A model generated the notes under the pieces. The model ran no database searches. It was not told where the DNA came from and was given only the letters and a program-made list of their open reading frames with translations. Shown here piece by piece: positions 30,744 through 39,122 of a stretch of DNA of 64,000 nucleotides; position 1 is the stretch's first letter; every line of letters starts with the position of its first letter. The stretch spans positions 372,001 through 436,000 of the forward strand of contig JARGXX010000079.1 in the NCBI GenBank assembly GCA_030374765.1, written 5' to 3'. This DNA is from Agarophyton chilense (Eukaryota; Rhodophyta; Florideophyceae; Gracilariales; Gracilariaceae). A program made the translations under genes and the position numbers.

Positions 30744-33700
30744 ATGGTAATGGCCAAGCAGAATTATAAAGTATTCGCCGACTTCGGCATGTCCAACCAG
30801 TTTATGGTTCGTCAAATATCTGTCCTGGATACAGGAGCCGCTCCTAACTTAATTCATGTTGAATTGTTACCCCCGCTGCTCCGGGTTGAAGTTCGTACCG
30901 GTCCACGTTTGGATATCGCCGATGCGAACAACAACCCGCTACGGACACTGGGTACAATTTCTCTCATGGTGAGGTTTGGCTCCTATCTCGTTCAGCTAGA
31001 GTTTATTTTATGCAAGTCACTTGCAGCACCAGTCATACTGGGTTGTGACTTTTGCGACCGCTTCGTGGAAGCCATCCGTCGTCGGAATAGAACTGTGGAA
31101 CTCGAAGACGAGCCTACGATCCCAATCGTTCGTAAACCCTTACAGGGAGCAGCGCGAACACGCGTTCCTCTCCCTGTCGCGCAGGAATCTGTGAAGAAGG
31201 ACCCGGTGTCTACACGGGTAAAGGTTTCGAAGTCAGTGTCTATCCCGCCAGAAACCCAGGTTTGGGTCACAGTTGTTACCAAGCAAATTGGTGTGCATGT
31301 GGTACAACGGAACCCGTCTCTGTATACGCGGCGTCAACTCGCCCTTGCGCATGGGGTTGTCTCCGTGGAACCGGATAAACCTTTCAAGGTTTTGGTAGCC
31401 AACTTTGAAAAGACAACGCAGCATTTGGTCAATCACCAGATCCTGGGTTCTGTTCTTCCACACCCGCATGCGGTCGTACCTACAAAGATCTCTATCGCAG
31501 AAGTCCTTGGTGTGGCGGACCCTAAGGAGGGGGAGGACACTGCCGAAATCGCGGAAGACGGTGAGCATACGACTGCAGCTCCACACGCTGAACACTTTAA
31601 ACCTCAGGAGGTTACGGCCCCTATCACAGGAGCAGACCAGACGGATCCTGTTCAGGAATTGGAGAAATGGGATCTCAACCATGTACCCGCATCTCATCGG
31701 GAGAAGCTGAGGCACATGCTTCGTGAATTTACCCCCATGTGGGATGGTTCCCTTGGAACTATTGGGATTACAGAACACCGCATCGACTTGTTACCGAACA
31801 CTCGGCGTATTGCCCAACACCCTTACAGGGCTGGACCGAAAGCTCGGGAAGAGGAGAAATCTCAGGTGGAGAAGATGCTTAAAGCGGGCGTAATTGAACC
31901 TGCCCAGTCCGCTTGGGCCTCACCAGTGGTGTTAGTTCCGAAACCGGATGGATCGTGGCGTTTCTGCATCGATTACAGACGCCTGAACGAGGTAACCATT
32001 AAAGATGTGTACCCGATCCCTCGGATGGACGAATACATCGACTCCCTTGGGAGCGCTACTGTTTTCTCTACCCTCGACGCCAATTCGGGCTACTGGCAAG
32101 TCCCTATTAGGGAGGAAGATCGAGACAAAACGGCTTTCGTGTGTCATCAAGGACTTTTCCGATTCCGGAGGTTGCCTTTTGGGTTGAAAAATGCCCCCGC
32201 AACGTTTCAACGGGCAATAGACATTCTGTTGGCTCCCTTCAAGTGGAGGACGTGTCTAGTGTATTTAGACGACATCATTGTCTTCTCCAACAACCTGGAT
32301 GACCACCTCGAACACGTCAGGGACGTAATGAAGATACTCCGCGACGCGGGAATCACCTTGAAACTCAAGAAGTGCGAGTTTTTCACCGATTCGGTTAAGT
32401 ATCTGGGTCATATCATCCGTCCCGGACAGCTTTCAATCGATGAAGTACGAGTGAAATCCTTAAAGGAAGCAAAACACCCGAAAACTCAAACGGAGTTGCG
32501 ATCCTTCTTAGGACTGTGTAACGTGTATCGCCGATTCGTCCCAAACTTTGCGGATATTGCCACCCCCCTCAACAGGCTCCTGGCGAAAGGACAACCAGTT
32601 GAACTGGAACCTTTTGGCGACGCGGAAGCGTCTGCCTTCACGGCACTGGTGAATGCCGTAACATCACCGCCAATCTTGGCTCTACCCAATCCTGGGCTTC
32701 CTTACGAAGTGGACACCGATGCTAGTGCAAACCAAGTAGGGTGTGCACTGTTCCAATCCTCTAAGGATGGTGAACGTCACCCTATTGGGTACTGGTCACG
32801 TTCCCTGAATGTCCATGAAAGGAACTACTCGGTCTCCGAGAAAGAATGTTTAGCCGTTGTGTGGGCCTTAGCTACACTTCGCCCGTATCTGATGGGTACT
32901 CGTTTCAAAGTCCATACGGACCACGCATGCTTGCGTTGGCTCCTGGAGATCTCCGAACCCTCGGGCCGCCTTATGCGCTGGCGTCTCCGACTGTCGGAAT
33001 TCGACTTTGAGATCCTGTACAAGAAAGGGAAGCTGAACACTCAGGCTGATGCACTATCCTGCTTGGGAACCACAGCGGAAACGGAACCCTACGAGGAAGA
33101 TGACATCCCATGTTTTATGGTATCGGACCTCGAGGGAGGAGCTCAACCGCTGACGGATGATGTTTGTGACGATATACTCGTCAACGAGAGTCTGTATTCG
33201 CCGACCGGCTCTTTTATACCTATCTCTCCAGAGGAGATGATACGCGAGCAACAGCTCGACCCATTCTGTACACGGATTCGGGCTCGCCTCAACGGAGGAT
33301 TTCAGTTACCTTTCGAGGACGACGATCAGGGTTACCTAATCAGGACCGTTGGACCTCGCCCGAGGATATTGGTGCCGCACACCCTACAACAGAGGGTATT
33401 ACACCTCACTCACTATGTGAAGGTTGGCGCCCACCCCGGGGGAAGAAAACTGTACCTCACGTTGAGAAGGGACTTTTACTGGCCGGCAATGGCCTTCGAT
33501 TGTTACGCCGTCAGACGGGCCTGCGCCAATTGCGCCAAGAATGACGTCAAACTTCGGAAGCACTCTAAGAAGTTGACGCTGTTCCCGGCACGGGCTCCAC
33601 TCGAATTCGTGGCCATAGACATCCTAGGGGAGTTTATCAGGACGTCCCGAGGTCATCGGTATCTGCTTGTCATTTCTGACAGATTCTCTAAGCTAACGAG

Positions 33701-35084
33701 AACTGTGCCGCTGAAGCGGATCACCGCCACTACCGTCGCGCAAGCGTTCGTGACCCATTGGGTGTTCGTATATGGACCGCCGGTGCATTTGTTATCCGAC
33801 AACGGAGGGCAATTCGCATCAAAGTTCTTTCAGGATGTATGTCGAATCCTTGATGAAAGGAATTTATTTGTTACTACGTATCACCCTCAGGGAAATGGCC
33901 AGGTGGAGAGGTTTAACCGCACGATACTCAACGCTTTGAGATCGTATGTTGCGGATCACCCCAAAAATTGGGACTTGTACACAGACGCTCTCACGTATGC
34001 ATACAACACTCAGGTACATCGGGTTACATCGTTATCCCCATTCGAACTGGTACTATCGAGGACACCGCCGCCGGTCGCCATCGAGGCTCAACCGACGCTG
34101 TCGACGTACCCGTCACCGGGATTGTACCGAGAAGCCTGGAAGGAGTGGCCTACGAAGATGGTGCCGATAGCCCGGAAAGCAATGGACAAAGCTCAACGCG
34201 CCTACAAGAAGGACTTTGACAATCGGGTTCGCAAACCTCTACCTCAGGTGGAGCCCGACGACTTCGTCTTCCTTCGAAAGGAATACTACAATCCTGAAAA
34301 GGAACGTAGGCACAAGCTTTCGCCAATTGTGGACGGACCCTATCGTGTGGTTTCTGTAGACCCGGACACGGTGGTATTGGATATCGCTAGCCGCCACGAA
34401 TGGATCTCCAGGGACCGCATCACACGAGCGCCCAACCCAAATGTGGAAGTGGTGTCGGCACCAACGCCCTCCACAGGGGATGATTCAACGGAAGTTAACC
34501 CGTCAGGCGGAGATTCGAACACCCGCCCCGTTATACTTCCGCACCCGGAACGTGGTTTAACCGACCTACCGGAAACTTTGGATACTCCCGAACCTGGGCC
34601 CGCTCCCTCAAGGGCCCAGTCAACGAACTCTTACAGAGTTACTCCCCCACCGGAGGTAATCAAGCCTCCTGGCTCTCCGCCTAAGGAGGGGGAGGAGGAC
34701 TTAGTTCCTTCGCAGGACGATGTTTCGGCGTCAGCCAGTCGCCCTAACATGGAATCTAGTTCTCACAGTGAGACGGCGAGCCCGACCGAGCCGGCGACAG
34801 AGAAGTCACAACCCCAGCGTATGGGTAGCGACATCACCGCCGACCCAGCCGAGCACGACGTCAGAAAAGATGACGAAACCCCGCCTAGGGAGAGTCGTGT
34901 GGAGAACTCCGCACCCGGAACGCCTACAGAGCCGACGAACACCCGCCGCCGCGGACGAGACACTGAGGTGTCGCACACTCAAACCCCGCTTTCTCGGGAA
35001 CGAGCTGTGTCAGCGGACCCGCACGGGGAAGATCTCGACGACGAGGTTGACCAAATTTGGCTCTCCGTTATGGAATGGGAATAG
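30744..35084 (+). CDS. Pol polyprotein of the chromovirus (protease, RT, RNase H, integrase)
   Basis: The 1446-residue frame has the domains in Ty3/gypsy order: aspartic protease (LDTGAAP, residues 28-34), reverse transcriptase (about 345-560, with VYLDDIIVFSNN and LPFGLKNAPATFQ), RNase H (YEVDTDAS at about 654-661, TDHACLRWLL near 725), integrase zinc-binding part (about 890-932, CANCAKN), catalytic core (AIDILG, LSDNGGQF, GNGQVERFN) and an integrase C-terminal part (RRHKLSPIVDGPYRV). A long Pro/Ser/Glu-rich tail (about 1240-1446) follows. The start is the ATG at 30744, 195 bp behind the gag stop. Confidence 0.95.
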   Translation: MVMAKQNYKVFADFGMSNQFMVRQISVLDTGAAPNLIHVELLPPLLRVEVRTGPRLDIADANNNPLRTLGTISLMVRFGSYLVQLEFILCKSLAAPVILGCDFCDRFVEAIRRRNRTVELEDEPTIPIVRKPLQGAARTRVPLPVAQESVKKDPVSTRVKVSKSVSIPPETQVWVTVVTKQIGVHVVQRNPSLYTRRQLALAHGVVSVEPDKPFKVLVANFEKTTQHLVNHQILGSVLPHPHAVVPTKISIAEVLGVADPKEGEDTAEIAEDGEHTTAAPHAEHFKPQEVTAPITGADQTDPVQELEKWDLNHVPASHREKLRHMLREFTPMWDGSLGTIGITEHRIDLLPNTRRIAQHPYRAGPKAREEEKSQVEKMLKAGVIEPAQSAWASPVVLVPKPDGSWRFCIDYRRLNEVTIKDVYPIPRMDEYIDSLGSATVFSTLDANSGYWQVPIREEDRDKTAFVCHQGLFRFRRLPFGLKNAPATFQRAIDILLAPFKWRTCLVYLDDIIVFSNNLDDHLEHVRDVMKILRDAGITLKLKKCEFFTDSVKYLGHIIRPGQLSIDEVRVKSLKEAKHPKTQTELRSFLGLCNVYRRFVPNFADIATPLNRLLAKGQPVELEPFGDAEASAFTALVNAVTSPPILALPNPGLPYEVDTDASANQVGCALFQSSKDGERHPIGYWSRSLNVHERNYSVSEKECLAVVWALATLRPYLMGTRFKVHTDHACLRWLLEISEPSGRLMRWRLRLSEFDFEILYKKGKLNTQADALSCLGTTAETEPYEEDDIPCFMVSDLEGGAQPLTDDVCDDILVNESLYSPTGSFIPISPEEMIREQQLDPFCTRIRARLNGGFQLPFEDDDQGYLIRTVGPRPRILVPHTLQQRVLHLTHYVKVGAHPGGRKLYLTLRRDFYWPAMAFDCYAVRRACANCAKNDVKLRKHSKKLTLFPARAPLEFVAIDILGEFIRTSRGHRYLLVISDRFSKLTRTVPLKRITATTVAQAFVTHWVFVYGPPVHLLSDNGGQFASKFFQDVCRILDERNLFVTTYHPQGNGQVERFNRTILNALRSYVADHPKNWDLYTDALTYAYNTQVHRVTSLSPFELVLSRTPPPVAIEAQPTLSTYPSPGLYREAWKEWPTKMVPIARKAMDKAQRAYKKDFDNRVRKPLPQVEPDDFVFLRKEYYNPEKERRHKLSPIVDGPYRVVSVDPDTVVLDIASRHEWISRDRITRAPNPNVEVVSAPTPSTGDDSTEVNPSGGDSNTRPVILPHPERGLTDLPETLDTPEPGPAPSRAQSTNSYRVTPPPEVIKPPGSPPKEGEEDLVPSQDDVSASASRPNMESSSHSETASPTEPATEKSQPQRMGSDITADPAEHDVRKDDETPPRESRVENSAPGTPTEPTNTRRRGRDTEVSHTQTPLSRERAVSADPHGEDLDDEVDQIWLSVMEWE

Positions 35085-35192
35085 GAACTCCTATGGAGAC
35101 ACTGGAACCCTCAGAAATGGGAAAGAAATGAGTGAGACCCGTCGGGGACAGCTCAGGAGAGTGCTAGCGCGTGTCGAAAGCGCCACCTCACA

Positions 35193-35225
35193 TCCGCTTG
35201 CGGAGTGGCAACCGGCGCCCGCGCA
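35193..35225 (+). repeat. 33-bp direct repeat, copy 1 (in the pol-chromodomain spacer)
   Basis: Its core GCGGAGTGGCAACCGGCGCC recurs at 36409-36441; 31 of 33 positions agree. This copy lies just behind the pol stop. Confidence 0.75.
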
Positions 35226-35634
35226 TTTATGTCGCACACGTCGAATGGCACCGAGCCAATCAAAAGGCTCTGACGACCAACCGTCGCGCAATCCGCCTCC
35301 GTCGCACGGCGCGTTGCACGGGAGCAACCCTCGTCCCCGTAGCTCGGGTTGACGTTGAAGTCTTACCCCCCTGAGAGTGGAGACGCTACCGCATCGCGGT
35401 TTCTCAACCGTCACGGAATCTAATAAAACTGTTGTTATCGGAAAGATCTTAGCTTTAAGAAGAACCCAAAACTGGGCCGTTTTGACTCCGTAGACGGAAG
35501 TTACAACGTAGCCCACAGGCCACTCGGCGCCGTTTGGACGAAGTGCTGAGACCCGCTCGCAACACGGAAAAGAACCCACCGGGGTGTGTCTAGACCCTAC
35601 GTTGACACCCTCAAGGGAACTAGAGCGTTCCAAG

Positions 35635-35874
35635 ATGGAAGAGAAGCCCGAACAGGGAAAAGTGTACCCGCAGGAATTCGTTATCGATCGCATCGTGCGT
35701 CACATCTACACCCCCGAAGGAGAAGTTCGCTACCAAGTCCGATGGTACGGATTCTCGCCTGATGAGGATACATTGGAACCCATTGAGCACCTTCCGATGT
35801 CTAAGGTTTTATCCTATCACCGACGCGCTCGGGTAACCTTGCCTCCAAATCTGGATCGTGCCCAAGTCGGGTAA
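35635..35874 (+). CDS. Chromodomain protein in its own ORF
   Basis: The frame of 79 residues from ATG 35635 is almost entirely a chromodomain: FVIDRIVRHI, then VRYQVRWYGFSPDEDTLEP and a closing helix with KVLSYHRR. In chromoviruses this module normally forms the C-terminus of integrase and steers insertion to chromatin marks. Here it lies 550 bp behind the pol stop. Whether it is made separately or reached through splicing, as some elements do, cannot be judged. A counterpart is found in the decayed element at about 55.6-56.15 kb. Confidence 0.8.
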   Translation: MEEKPEQGKVYPQEFVIDRIVRHIYTPEGEVRYQVRWYGFSPDEDTLEPIEHLPMSKVLSYHRRARVTLPPNLDRAQVG

Positions 35875-36029
35875 GGCACCACGGGAACTGGTGTGGATGC
35901 GACCTCGAAGTGAGGAAGATGTTGGACCTTTGAAGAGGAATTGAGGAGAGTATCCCGAAGAACACGTATTGAGAGGGAATGTCTACTGGCCCTCGGCCTA
36001 GCGCCGTTAACCGGGGAACACAACACCGG

Positions 36030-36210
36030 TTATCGGGACAGTTTATGATGAAAAAGGAAAAGAAGACCCACGAAGTGGAGAAGAAGATTAAGAAGAAGAT
36101 TGGACCCTAGGAAGGGAAGAAGATGAAGAAGATCCTAAGAAGGAATGAAGAAGATGAAGTAGAAGTTAAGATCCTAGGAAGGAAGAAGAAAAGAAGTTAT
36201 GCAATTATCA
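36030..36210 (+). repeat. Purine-rich GAA-type tract between the chromodomain ORF and the antisense ORF
   Basis: Nearly all bases are A or G, with imperfect GAAGAA and AAGAAGAT units. A comparable tract, in the matching place and element orientation, is seen in the decayed element at 55.49-55.63 kb. It separates the convergent sense and antisense frames. Confidence 0.6.
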
Positions 36211-36263
36211 GAAGTTTACTATTGTCGCCAAGCTATGGACTCTACAATTGCCCGAAGGCGGAA

Positions 36264-38120
36264 CTACGGAAAGCCCGAGGATGGACCCGCCCCACCGTTG
36301 GGATTCTGACCCTGATGGTACGCTGAGGCGAAAGCCAACATCTGGCTCACATCCGTCATACCCGGGGGAATCGGAATGCCCGCGTTCACGAGGCCTTGTC
36401 GCACACTATCCGCCTGCGGAGTGGCAACCGGCGCCTGCGCAAGGGTGTCCACACCCCACCCGGGGGGAGCAGATGAACCGCCACCGGATGCATTCGCCGC
36501 CGCAGCTGAGGTCGTTCCCACTGGTTGGAAGGGTGCAGATGGCTCCACAGGGAGTACTCCACTAGGAGCTGGCATGTCGTTATCCAACGCTGGATCGTCC
36601 AGGTCTACTGGAGGCTCGTACTCGTAATCGTCGGTATAAATGAACCCCGTCGGGTGTCTCACCGGCATCGGTCGAGGCGAGTCAATCAGCGCCCGTGCTT
36701 GCGCCGCGCTAATGCGAACCCCTTCGAAGGGATTGTAATAGACCCAGTTACCGGAGCCCGGATCGTACCGGCCAGGAGACTTGTCTCGCGCGGATCCTTC
36801 CCCTGCGGGCTGATTTTCCACTGGAACTCGATCCCATTGGGTGTTGTCGATCACGTCCAAGATTGGATACAGGTCCTGCACGCTGCTGGCCGAACCCAAC
36901 GCTGGGACAAGGTTGATCTGACGCATGATGGTCCGTAGCATCGGAGGAATATACCAGATACGGAAATGGTCATGAGCATCCCAGAGGAGGTGCGCCGCTA
37001 CGCGGGCTGCCCACTCGGCTGCAACGAGGGCCCAGTATCCCGAGTTCGGGTCGTGCATCAAACGAGACCTGATATAGTAGATGCATGGGGGCAGTTCAGC
37101 AAAGCACCCTCGGGGGACCTCGACCTTACTCCACCAAGCTGGAAGGGGCACGAATCGCCCAACCTTCGCCGTGTTACGGATACGCTCCAGTTCCACGTGA
37201 GGATACGGGACAAGGAACCCGAAACGGGAGCGCGAGCGGCGCTCGAAGCGCACGCGTCGATCGAACCCATACTGGGTAAACTGCCGTTGAAGGTACCTGA
37301 ATTCAGCCCGAAGGATGGGACGACTCCATTGGAGCATATCTTCTCGGAGAGGAAAACCCGGTCCGCGGAACTCGGCTTCGGGAAAGGCTGCCAGGTTATC
37401 CCCGTAGGAGACCTCATCGTACGTGCGGTAATAGGCGACATCGAACCCGTACTCCGGGGGATCCAGATGGTCAAAGCGTGACCTCTCCAATCGCTGGTAG
37501 GCCAGAGCCGCCATCGCTGCGCGCGCCTTGTCCAGGGACTCCCCGCGACCGCGGTATAGATACTGAGGCTCTATGGCTACCCGCGCCCTCCAATCGGGAG
37601 AACGTACAACCTCGACAGGTAAGCCACCCGGCAATAAGCCGTCCTCCACGTAGGAGTCGATGAGCTCATCGTCGCGAACCGCTGTCGGGTGGAACCACGG
37701 AGCGCGGGAATATATCACCGGATCGGTAAGGGAACTCCACCTTCGAAAGGATTCGTTTGAGATCCTACCTCTGGAGTTCGCTACCAAGGGCATCGCATGA
37801 GCGGAGTTCCACGCCACCGCGTTAATGTCCAAATCCTCCTGAGGATGTCGGTTGCTCGCCGAGGCGGAAGGTTCGGTACCTGACGGAGCCGCATCCAAAC
37901 CGGAGAAATATCCACCCTGCTGGGGAGCTTCGTTGTCCGCCGGCGCGGAGGCCGATGGCCCTGAGAGTGGGTTGAGGACGTATGGGTTCATTCCCTTGAG
38001 AGGGTTGGTTGAGACTGCTGTTGCGAAAAGATGCTTATCGCCGAAAGTCGGAGGAGTAGAAGAAAGTTGTACCGATGTGCCGGTTTTGTGGCGATCCTCA
38101 GAAGTGGTGAAGGACCCCAT
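36264..38120 (-). CDS. Antisense accessory ORF of the chromovirus, unknown protein
   Basis: This minus-strand frame of 618 codons from ATG 38120 fills the space between the purine tract and the 3' LTR, opposite to gag and pol. The N-terminal 110 residues are Ser/Pro/Ala-rich, the core (about 120-440) is rich in Arg, Tyr, Trp and Phe and looks folded (FLVPYPHVELERIR, LLWDAHDHFRIWYIPP, DNTQWDRVP), and the C-terminal 130 residues are Pro/Ala/Gly-rich and probably disordered. No signal peptide, zinc finger or known domain was recognised. A relative of the core lies in the decayed element at 53.6-55.4 kb, again antisense. TATATATA precedes the ATG (38132-38139). In plant gypsy elements antisense ORFs are known at this place, but relatedness is not shown. 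Confidence 0.7.
   Translation of the reverse strand: MGSFTTSEDRHKTGTSVQLSSTPPTFGDKHLFATAVSTNPLKGMNPYVLNPLSGPSASAPADNEAPQQGGYFSGLDAAPSGTEPSASASNRHPQEDLDINAVAWNSAHAMPLVANSRGRISNESFRRWSSLTDPVIYSRAPWFHPTAVRDDELIDSYVEDGLLPGGLPVEVVRSPDWRARVAIEPQYLYRGRGESLDKARAAMAALAYQRLERSRFDHLDPPEYGFDVAYYRTYDEVSYGDNLAAFPEAEFRGPGFPLREDMLQWSRPILRAEFRYLQRQFTQYGFDRRVRFERRSRSRFGFLVPYPHVELERIRNTAKVGRFVPLPAWWSKVEVPRGCFAELPPCIYYIRSRLMHDPNSGYWALVAAEWAARVAAHLLWDAHDHFRIWYIPPMLRTIMRQINLVPALGSASSVQDLYPILDVIDNTQWDRVPVENQPAGEGSARDKSPGRYDPGSGNWVYYNPFEGVRISAAQARALIDSPRPMPVRHPTGFIYTDDYEYEPPVDLDDPALDNDMPAPSGVLPVEPSAPFQPVGTTSAAAANASGGGSSAPPGWGVDTLAQAPVATPQADSVRQGLVNAGIPIPPGMTDVSQMLAFASAYHQGQNPNGGAGPSSGFP
36409..36441 (+). repeat. 33-bp direct repeat, copy 2 (inside the antisense ORF)
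   Basis: It matches copy 1 at 35193-35225 in 31 of 33 bases. This copy lies within the region coding for the disordered C-terminus of the antisense protein. Confidence 0.75.
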
Positions 38121-38131
38121 TGGGAGAGAAG

Positions 38132-38139
38132 TATATATA
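38132..38139 (-). promoter_or_regulatory. TATATATA upstream of the antisense ORF
   Basis: The motif lies 12-19 bp upstream of the antisense ATG and about 62 bp inside the 3' LTR boundary. It may be a TATA box or simply AT-rich leader. As a TATA box it would put the transcript start close to or behind this ATG. Confidence 0.25.
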
Positions 38140-38188
38140 GTGACCGGAAAGCAAGACACCCGCGGCTCGGAATGTTCTTCCTCGTCTT

Positions 38189-38201
38189 AAGGAGGGGGAG
38201 A
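38189..38201 (+). other. Polypurine tract
   Basis: AAGGAGGGGGAGA abuts the 3' LTR start (38202). This is the usual site for priming plus-strand DNA synthesis. Confidence 0.85.
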
Positions 38202-39117
38202 TGTAGAGCAACGCCCAGTTAGGGGATACTTGAAGATGCAACTCATAGACTGAGGATTGAACCCTCCGAGGGTTATGATTATGATCCCCTCTAACGTGTG
38301 CTGAGGTGGCACTGTTTTCTGGTTATATTTCGCCTATAAGGGAAAATTCGGATGGCCCATGGTTGGATTGGCCCCGTGATACACGTGGCTTAATTTTGGC
38401 ATCGATTTTCGGATATTTGTTAGAACGTTGGACTTTTGGGCCCTGACAGTGGGATCTCCACGTGTATGGCCCTGAGCAGGTGTGCACTACTGTAGAGTTT
38501 AGTTAGTGGGCCCTACATAGGGAGACGAGATCTGACAGTCCGAAGCTCAGAGTAAAATGGTAACCAAAGTTGGTCTTCGATACCTTTAGAGGTTCTTCGT
38601 CGCCATCGTTTCGGACTTACAACCCGGAACGGGCTCTGGTTAGCAACGCCTGCGTAGGGACACGACTCCACTTGGAGAGTGCCCACGTTTGGGTTCCGTG
38701 CAACCACCCCCTTGGGACCGCTCAGACGACCTGCGTGCACGATACCCCGTGGGGGTTCTGCTTACTTGTTGCGTGCTTTTTGTGTTTCCTTTCGAGGACA
38801 GGTTTTCGCCCCTGTATTGGGTTTCTTTTGTTGTTTCGCCCCTTTTCTGGTTCTCGGGTCCGGTGCCTGTTAGTGCCCGACCCTCGCCCCGTTTTTCCTC
38901 TTCGCCGGATTTTCCCCCATTCTTTGGGATACCCATACCCATTCCCGACCCAACGGTTCCTACCCCTCACCTCCGTCGGTACTGCCGGAATCCCCCGTGG
39001 GAGTTACACTCCACACTACGGGTGGAACGGAGGGCTCTGTCTCTGAGTCTCCCTCCCCCAGGGAGCAAGGCTTCGAACACCTTGAGAGCACTTCCCGTCG
39101 CCGGGTTTTGCTCCACA
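38202..39117 (+). repeat. 3' LTR of the chromovirus
   Basis: 916 bp, nearly identical to the 5' LTR, with about 20 differences, mostly within the first 250 bp and the last 150 bp. It is followed directly by the target duplication CTACT. Confidence 0.95.
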
Positions 39118-39122
39118 CTACT

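Larger units (their letters stand above)
27375..39117 (+). mobile_element. Complete-looking Ty3/gypsy chromovirus, 11.7 kb, with an antisense ORF
   Basis: The element is bounded by two LTRs (27375-28291 and 38202-39117) and by an exact 5-bp target duplication CTACT (27370-27374 and 39118-39122). In order it holds a primer-binding site, gag (28519-30549), pol (30744-35084), a small chromodomain ORF (35635-35874), a purine-rich tract, an antisense ORF (38120-36264) and a polypurine tract. It looks whole: no break was noticed in any of these parts. About 20 differences between LTRs over 917 bp (about 2% by eye) indicate a fairly young insertion. It sits inside the older LINE. Confidence 0.95.

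Noticed and set aside
34720-35352. 210-codon plus frame overlapping the end of pol
   Set aside because: It is in another frame of the repetitive Pro/Ser-rich pol tail. No conserved motif, probably a shadow.
36264-38120. Interpretation of the antisense ORF as an envelope gene
   Set aside because: No signal peptide, no fusion-peptide-like or C-terminal membrane segment, few cysteines, and the wrong strand for an env gene.
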